From: Roridomyces roridus
Lineage: Eukaryota > Basidiomycota > Agaricomycetes > Agaricales > Mycenaceae
DNA: 64,000 nucleotides
NCBI GenBank assembly: GCA_029378245.1
Contig: JARKIF010000016.1
Span: 1,178,001 to 1,242,000 of the forward strand
Direction of reading: 5' to 3'
Shown here: in pieces, positions 58,387-64,000 of the stretch
Numbering within the stretch: the first letter of the stretch is position 1
How the letters are laid out: each line of letters begins with the position of its first letter
The notes under the pieces: generated by a model
Database searches by the model: none
Told to the model about the DNA's origin: nothing
Seen by the model: only the letters and a program-made list of their open reading frames with translations
Made by a program: the position numbers and the translations under genes

Positions 58387-59875
58387 CTACCATCCCAACG
58401 GTCTCTGTTGCTTAGTATCTATCTCTTCAAGAATGACCACATCCAATCTACCCGCCGTCGCTTGCTTCTCCGAAAACCCCCAATCCCAAAGACTAAGCGG
58501 ACCCTGGCGCTTCCGAAAGGTGGGATTCCGATTTGCAAGGAGCTGCGCAGTTCTCACCCGCCTCAAATTCCCTCGGAGGACCAGAGTCTGAAGGTCAGGG
58601 ACCAGCCGACGCTCCTCAAAATCCTCAAAAAGATTCGCCCACTCATCCGGATGGACGTGCCCTACATCGAGGCGAATCACACCACGGACAGCTGGCGACT
58701 CCAATAAATCCACCAACCCCCGCGTCGGATGTGCAATCCCCACGACACGCAGATGTCGCAGCTTGCAGCCCGATCGGTACAAAAAGGTGCTGATGAGTGT
58801 CGGGTCGGTGTCTTCGTACTCGACGTGCATGATGAGAAGTTTCTGCAGGCGGGGTGCGACCAAGACGGATAAAAGCTCGCTTCGACTCTGTCTCGACCCG
58901 CCTGCGATCTCGAGCGACTGGATTCTTGTGACGATTGGGGTGGCGCCGCCGGCGCCTTCACTGACATCAGGCACGCGGAGAGTGAGGTGAGAGCCCGGGG
59001 AGAGGAGGGGAAGTATCTCTCTGATATCCGACGTCCGGAAACTGCGGAAATCGCATGTCCGTAGCTGTGACCACGGGAGCCGGAGTTGTGGTGGGAAAGG
59101 CTCTGTGCCCAATGTGAGGCCCAGATGCGTCAGGGCGGGTAACGAAGCGACCAGATCTGCGTCAGGTGCGTCGGTCGGCAGGACTGGGCGGCCGAAGCTC
59201 ATGTCGTCATGCACGGCGAGCTTCCTGAGCAAGGGGAAGGCGATACCGAGGCTTGCAAAACGGGCGAAATCTTGGTTCTCAAAGAATGTAATGTCCTTCC
59301 AGCGATGTGCCACAGCGAAAGCATGTCCAAAAGTGGGAGTGAGACACCCGCGCCAAACGAATAGTGAGCGGGGCATTGTGCGCGCGTTCAAGCTGCGTCT
59401 GCCAGAATCGTTGTGGGACATGAGGCATCCGCACCGGGGTAGGGTCGAAGGCGTATGGAGTGAGGATGAAATGGTTCCACAATTCGGAGGTCGTGACAGC
59501 GACCGACCGCCATCGCCGACAGACTCGAGCAACAACCCAAGCGTGATTGTGGGCGGGGTCGAACGGGGCCGTGACGTTGGAAGAAAGACGAAAGATCTCG
59601 GACAACATCTCGTTCGGCATCCGACGCAACGGCGACACCACAGCCTCATTCATCCGGATAAAGCCCTCGAGCTCGGTGCGTTGCGTCACGAGGAGCGCGA
59701 TAGCATCTTGGACGCGGGCAAGGTCCGTCTGTGTTTTCTCGATGGCGGAGGAGATGGCAGCAACCTGCAGATCGGATGGGATGTCGTTGCTTGAGACAAG
59801 CCCTCCGGATGGAATGCCAAGGTTGAGAGGTCGGAAGAGGTTGCAATGAGCGGAGCAAGACGAGTCGCAAGGCAT
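58387..59875 (-). pseudogene. F-box/LRR-type gene with one frameshift
   Basis: The ATG at 59,875 opens with MPCDSSCSAHCN and a coiled coil (IEKTQTDLARVQDAIALLV). An F-box follows (SPLRRMPNEMLSEIFRLSS; VCRRWRSVAVTTSELW). Continuity is lost near 59,290-59,320: the F-box frame ends RVSHSHFWTCF and the next block AHRWKDITFFENQD, with its long LRR-type region to FEDFEERRLVPDLQTLVL and the stop at 58,387, lies in another frame. No intron with proper ends explains the jump. It is otherwise full length (about 500 residues), so a recent lesion or a sequence error is likely. Confidence 0.7.
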
Positions 59876-59984
59876 CCTGCCGTCGATGAGGTAGGTTCTC
59901 GATGAAAAAAAGTGGGACTCACCGTACCCCAAGTCCGAGTCGCAGCAACAAGATAACCTTGAGATAACCAGCAAGATGACCAGC

Positions 59985-60310
59985 CTTATAAGTCACCGCC
60001 GCCGGCACTCACGCCAATGAGAAGCCCTTCATTGCGAATACTGATAGCGAATAAATCGCCGAGAAGAGCTCGTGCTTTGTCGCGTGTCTTGGACGGGGCG
60101 TCGGGAACTGCAGTGGATACGTCAAGGAGGTCCGCAGTGGGTGCCAGCGCCATGTCGCTTCAGCGTGTGAGCATTTCTCGAAGACTTGTCGTTGGCCCGC
60201 TATCTGTGAAGACAGCTCGTGGATTGAGTGCGGTTCTGTTTCAACCTGGGTGTCGTGCTGCCAGTGGTAGTTGGCCGGTAGCGGGAAGAACGCAAATCGT
60301 CAGAAATTGA
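59985..60310 (-). pseudogene. Internally deleted F-box gene relic
   Basis: The 5' part (about 60,170-60,310) matches the start of the F-box gene at 63,717, including IHELSSQIAxQRQV and the upstream ttcttcccgctacc. It jumps directly to a C-terminal piece MALAPTADLLDVS.. that corresponds to MALAPTPDVVGAI of the same gene. The roughly 1-kb middle is missing. Homology continues into the 5' flank (cccaccttccagcacaat near 60,500 and 63,800). Confidence 0.7.
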
Positions 60311-60847
60311 TCCGCGGCAACTGTTCTTGTTCTCAACCTCATGATCTTCTCGTTCTCGGCACTTGAGGTTGCTCGAGTCTTGTTTTGACGCTGATGATTT
60401 TCTGCTTCAGCTCAGCCATATGAGTCACCCCTGTCAGTCTCTTGCAAGTTGCCGACTCTTCCATCCCGCTCTAAAGTTAAAAGCGTGCTCGGCCGAACCC
60501 ACCTTCCAGCACAATTTCAAGTGGGGCCTTCTCGGACACTGACGGACCACTCGGCCTAAACTAGGGCAAACCACCCCGACTCACTGGTTGGGCGTCGTGC
60601 GACAGGCAGCTTGAGACATTTGCGTCGGGAAGTCAAGTGAGCGCAATCGACAAACACAAGTTGGCCGTCATCCTCTATCCGCTTCAGAATCCAATGTAAA
60701 CTCTGGCAACTCGTGCCGCCTCCACCCCCTGGCATCCCGAATAAGGCTAAGGCCGTAAGTAGTTGGCAGCTTGCGGCGCCCGAAAATCCAAAACACCGAC
60801 ACTATTTAAACCCCCCGCTGACCGAGAATTCCATCTCACAAACACCC
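60311..60847. other. Intergenic region; promoter of SDR copy D
   Basis: Its first part is the duplicated 5' flank of the F-box relic. The remainder should hold the SDR promoter (tatttaaacccc near 60,805, TATA-like, 43 bases before the ATG). The same tttaaaccccc box precedes SDR copy C at 53,834. Confidence 0.4.
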
Positions 60848-62115
60848 ATGTCGTCCAAAGGCATCGCCCTCGTCACTGGAGCAGGTAAGCAGCGCGTTTC
60901 TGCCTGGAACATTCACTCACCATGTAATCACCACAGCGCAGGGTATAGGAAGAGCCATAGCACTGCGGCTCGCAGACGACGGGTTCGACGTCGCAGTCAA
61001 CGACATCTCAGTCTCCGCAGAGCTCCAGAGCCTCGTCAAAGAGATACAGGAACGAGGCCGTGCCAGCTCCATACACGCAGCCGACGTGTCCCAAGATGAA
61101 CAGGTAAAGGAGATGATCGAAGCAGTGGTTCAGAAACATGGGAGTCTAGACGTCGTGCGTGGCTTCTCCATGACTTGCGTCCCATTCAACTTCAGAGGAT
61201 CTAGATGGTTGCCAATGCTGGAGTTGCAGGGCCTCGCCGAATGGTCATCGCCGATGGTCACAGACTTGAACCAGATCGCAGTCTTCATGCTTACTTCTAG
61301 GCTAGTTACTGTCGAAGAGTGGGACCGCATCATGAACGTGAATGCACGCGGGACATTCCTTTCATACAAATACGCGGGGCTGCAGATGGTTAAGCAAGGA
61401 CGTGGGGGACGCATCATTGGGGCGTCTTCTCTCGCTGGAAAGCAGGGTGAGTGGTTAGAATGCACCTGGCAGAAGATGAGCCTGACTTCCTTTGAAAAAT
61501 CAAGGTCACAGCACTCAAGTCCCGTACACGGCTTCCAAGTTTGCAGTGAGAGGCCTTACTCAATCCGCAGGTGAGAATAAGTTGCACTCAGTTGGCAAAG
61601 TCATAAAAATTCCCCAGCGATTGAATTCGGCTCACATGGCAAGTCTCAACGGTTTTATTTCCTCCATCGACTAACCGATCTGCCTTGCAGGTATCACCGT
61701 CAACGCCTACGCGCCCGGTCTGATTGAAACCCCGCTGAGTACGTCCGAACGACATAGTCGAATCTAATCTCTGACGGCTGAATCCTAGTGTTTGGGTCGC
61801 TTCCCAGTGAATTGCGAGCCAGTGTCGGTACCTCTCATGTCGTCGAACACCCCGGTGACTGACAACAAGTAACTTAGTTCATAGCGAACACGCCCCTCAA
61901 AGCCTTTGGGTAAGATATTATCATATTCGAACCGCCTCGCTCAAAAGTGAATATCGAATCCAGGTTACCTACAGACATAGCCGATTTGGTCTCATTCATC
62001 GCTTCGAAGGAGTCCAAATTTATTACAGGACAATCTGTTCGTCGTATGCGATCACAGAATGCTCGGTACTGACTAGTCAAAGATCTCGATCAACGGGGGC
62101 CTTTTCTTCGATTAA
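60848..62115 (+). CDS. Short-chain dehydrogenase (SDR copy D), intact
   Basis: An NAD(P)-dependent oxidoreductase, acetoin/2,3-butanediol dehydrogenase-like. Eleven exons keep frame: 60848-60884, 60937-61154, 61205-61256, 61306-61446, 61505-61570, 61618-61638, 61691-61738, 61789-61823, 61878-61909, 61964-62036 and 62083-62115, giving 251 residues. Motifs: GAAQGIGRAIALRLADDG, ADVS, MVANAGVAG, GASSLAGKQ (Ser), YTASKFAVRG (Tyr, Lys), ITVNAYAPGLIETP and SISINGGLFFD. The intron after exon 6 starts GC (GCAAGT). It is the closest relative of pseudogene copy C. It converges on the F-box gene, with 230 bp between stops. Confidence 0.85.
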
Positions 62116-62345
62116 ATCCTGCTCCTGTATTACATTCCAGAACGTCGATTTTTTGCAAAATCGTAAAAGGACTCAGTCGGTTCGGATGGGACAGCGGCGC
62201 TGTCAGTCTCCTACACAGTGCGAAAAAGAGACGATTTCTTCTGGAGCATTTTGGCTGATCGCGAGCTAGGAACGAGAACATTCGTTTTGCACTTATCATT
62301 TGACACATGAAGAATTCGCAAAGATCGTAACTTGAAAGTGAGGAA

Positions 62346-63717
62346 CTAGAGAACTGACTCACATGAGATTTCTCCCTCGGGTCCGACATGAACATGTATT
62401 CCAGCCGCTGCAAAGTCGCGTATCGCCCCGACGACATCGGGAGTGGGTGCCAGCGCCATGTCCACCGACTCTGAGCCCCACAACAATTGAAGGGCGCGCA
62501 TCGGCGGGCGAGGCGAAGCGTGCCACGCATAGAGAGCATTGAGAACGTGCTGATACGTCCAGGCGTTGCTAGGTTGTCGTCCTCGCAGCGTCAAGATGCT
62601 GAGGTTCCAAAACATGTCGGAACTGCTGAGATCGTTCATGAGGGATACGACGAGGTTATCCTCCTCGGCGTCGGATAGGCAGCGTAAATCGAGCTCTGTT
62701 GCATGGGGGAGCAGCCCAGAAAGGTCGTATAATGGAAGGCGGGTAAGGAATGTCATAGAGAAGGAGCGCAGCGGGGAGGGCGACCTCTGCAGAAAGGCGA
62801 GGATGTGCCCAAGATCCGCTTCGTCTTGGCAATATCCAATCACCAGGCGTTCCAGGGAGGGGAGATTGAGATGGCGAAGAAGGCCCGCTATACGGAAGGA
62901 TGCCCCCTCGACAAATCGACCTAGGTGCAATATTTTGAGATTGTCGTGTGTCGATGTATTGTGGAGGTTGGCTGGGAGTGTTCGGAAGGATATCTTGTCC
63001 ACGACGAATTCGATTGCGTTTGGGAAGCATTCCAGCAACCGGGCGCAGGTCCAAGCATCCCTTTCGTACCACTGGGAGACACTCCACCCCGAGGACGAAA
63101 CTGGATTCTTTTCCTGGCCGATGGTCACAGTTTCGATAAAGGGAAATGGAGCGTGTAAATCGGGAGTCTGAAACCACTCTGGCTCTGGTTTGTTGGGAAA
63201 GTACAACTCCAGATTCCGTACACGAGCCTCCAACTGCGACTGGATCACGGGGCTCAGCGCGTACAGTTCTCCGTGTAGCGACATGCGTAGCGGCAGGTTG
63301 CCCGCACGAGCAATCCACAAGTTCACCAGCAACTCGAACTTTGGACGGACGATGGTGGGAATACTGATTCCAGTCCACAAGGCGGGCGTGGACAGTGCAA
63401 TCTTGCGCCATGAGCGAGACACCCCGAGGAATAGCAGAGGAACAGCGGTGATGTCGGGTTTCGGGATACCGCCTTCGGGCAGGCACAGAACGAGGACGGC
63501 CGATGAAATGTCCCGCGGAAATCTCGCAAATGGGTCGAGAATCGTGTTCAGTTGCCCTTCAGAACATTAGCTTGTCGACTTGACGATCAAGACAAATCTT
63601 CCTGCCTTGGGTAATGCTCAGTTCTTTCTCAAGATTTGCCAAGACTTGTCGTTGATCCGCTATCTGTGAGGAGAGCTCGTGGATTCGAGTGCGGAGTTCT
63701 CTTTCCCTGGGAGGCAT
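62346..63717 (-). pseudogene. F-box protein gene with a single frameshift
   Basis: The ATG at 63,717 starts MPPRERELRTRIHELSSQIA, a coiled coil typical of Agaricomycete F-box proteins. The frame hits a stop after VDKLMF at 63,559. One base out of register, the F-box continues as ILDPFARFPRDISSAVLVLC and LLFLGVSRSWRKIALSTPALW. An uninterrupted LRR-type region follows (LEARVRNLELYFP, LKILHLGRFV, LERLVIGYCQDE, LSILTLRG) to MALAPTPDVVGAIRDF..HVHVGPEG and the stop at 62,346. A one-base change near 63,562 is the only lesion, so this is either a very young pseudogene or an assembly error. Confidence 0.72.
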
Positions 63718-64000
63718 GGTAGCGGGAAGAATTCGAACGGAGTTGTCAAAAAATGATCTGATGTTCTTGTTCTCAACGCTCACGTCGGTACACTCACTCC
63801 CACCTTCCAGCACAATGTCAAGCAGGTGGCGCCTTTTCGGATGCTGACGGACGATGTCAAGGTCACCATTGCATTGCAGGGTGGCCTTGCCTTGCTCCCA
63901 GCTCAGCGCCATCCAAGATCATCGATCATCGATCATCCTCCATTCACTTCGGAATCCTACGCGAACTCATGGTAGCTACACACGAACGGCGGCTATCCGA
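63718..64000. other. Upstream region of the F-box gene
   Basis: No further gene is evident. It contains the flank shared with 60,480-60,560. An in-frame upstream ATG at 63,912 would extend the F-box protein by 65 residues. I prefer 63,717, because the coiled coil starts there. Confidence 0.35.

Overview
The window reads as nuclear DNA of a mushroom-forming basidiomycete (Agaricomycetes). Genes are split by many introns of about 45-60 bases with GT..AG (sometimes GC..AG) ends, and exons can be as short as 6-10 bases. The families present are typical of that group: F-box/LRR-type proteins, Gly-rich NACHT-ankyrin proteins, BTB proteins, the basidiomycete integrase-core family and TET/JBP-type dioxygenases. 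I placed exon joins by requiring continuous frame plus family motifs; there is no transcript evidence.

Layout. 1-1,610 is one arm of a long inverted repeat whose partner lies at about 37,860-40,056. 2,120-3,360 is a decayed F-box gene. 4,549-12,568 is an orderly GC-rich housekeeping block: a glycerol-3-phosphate acyltransferase (-), an amidohydrolase (+) sharing its promoter, and a Zn2Cys6 transcription factor (-). 12,569-16,831 is gene-poor. 16,832-20,208 holds a tandem group of short-chain dehydrogenases (SDRs; one intact, one with a damaged splice donor, one relic). 21,389-24,118 is a P450 gene broken by a CACTA-like transposon and a frameshift.

27,400-37,000 is an accessory island: a TET/JBP-like 2-oxoglutarate dioxygenase gene carrying frameshifts, a tandem array of exon-plus-intron units, an intact DDE integrase-core gene, and a BTB gene only 48 bp away in divergent orientation. 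Diverged direct repeats flank this island. The long inverted-repeat arm follows and contains a perfectly delimited hAT MITE. 40,542-44,255 is a NACHT-ankyrin (NLR-like) gene cut short by a second hAT MITE, with the missing ankyrin repeats still lying in frame behind the insertion.

44,300-48,344 is gene-poor. 48,345-50,417 is a convergent pair of F-box-like paralogs. 52,169-52,927 encodes an AT-hook/H1-like chromatin protein. 53,250-58,280 carries an SDR pseudogene bounded by pieces of an SMP-30 gene, the SMP-30 lactonase-like gene itself, and a divergent MFS permease of the allantoate/nicotinate type. 58,387-63,717 has two F-box genes with frameshifts, an internally deleted F-box relic and an intact SDR.

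The main themes are repeated small-element insertion with clear target-site duplications, gene-family birth and decay (five SDR copies, five F-box-type loci plus a relic), and an integrase/dioxygenase/BTB island that may be one mobile unit.
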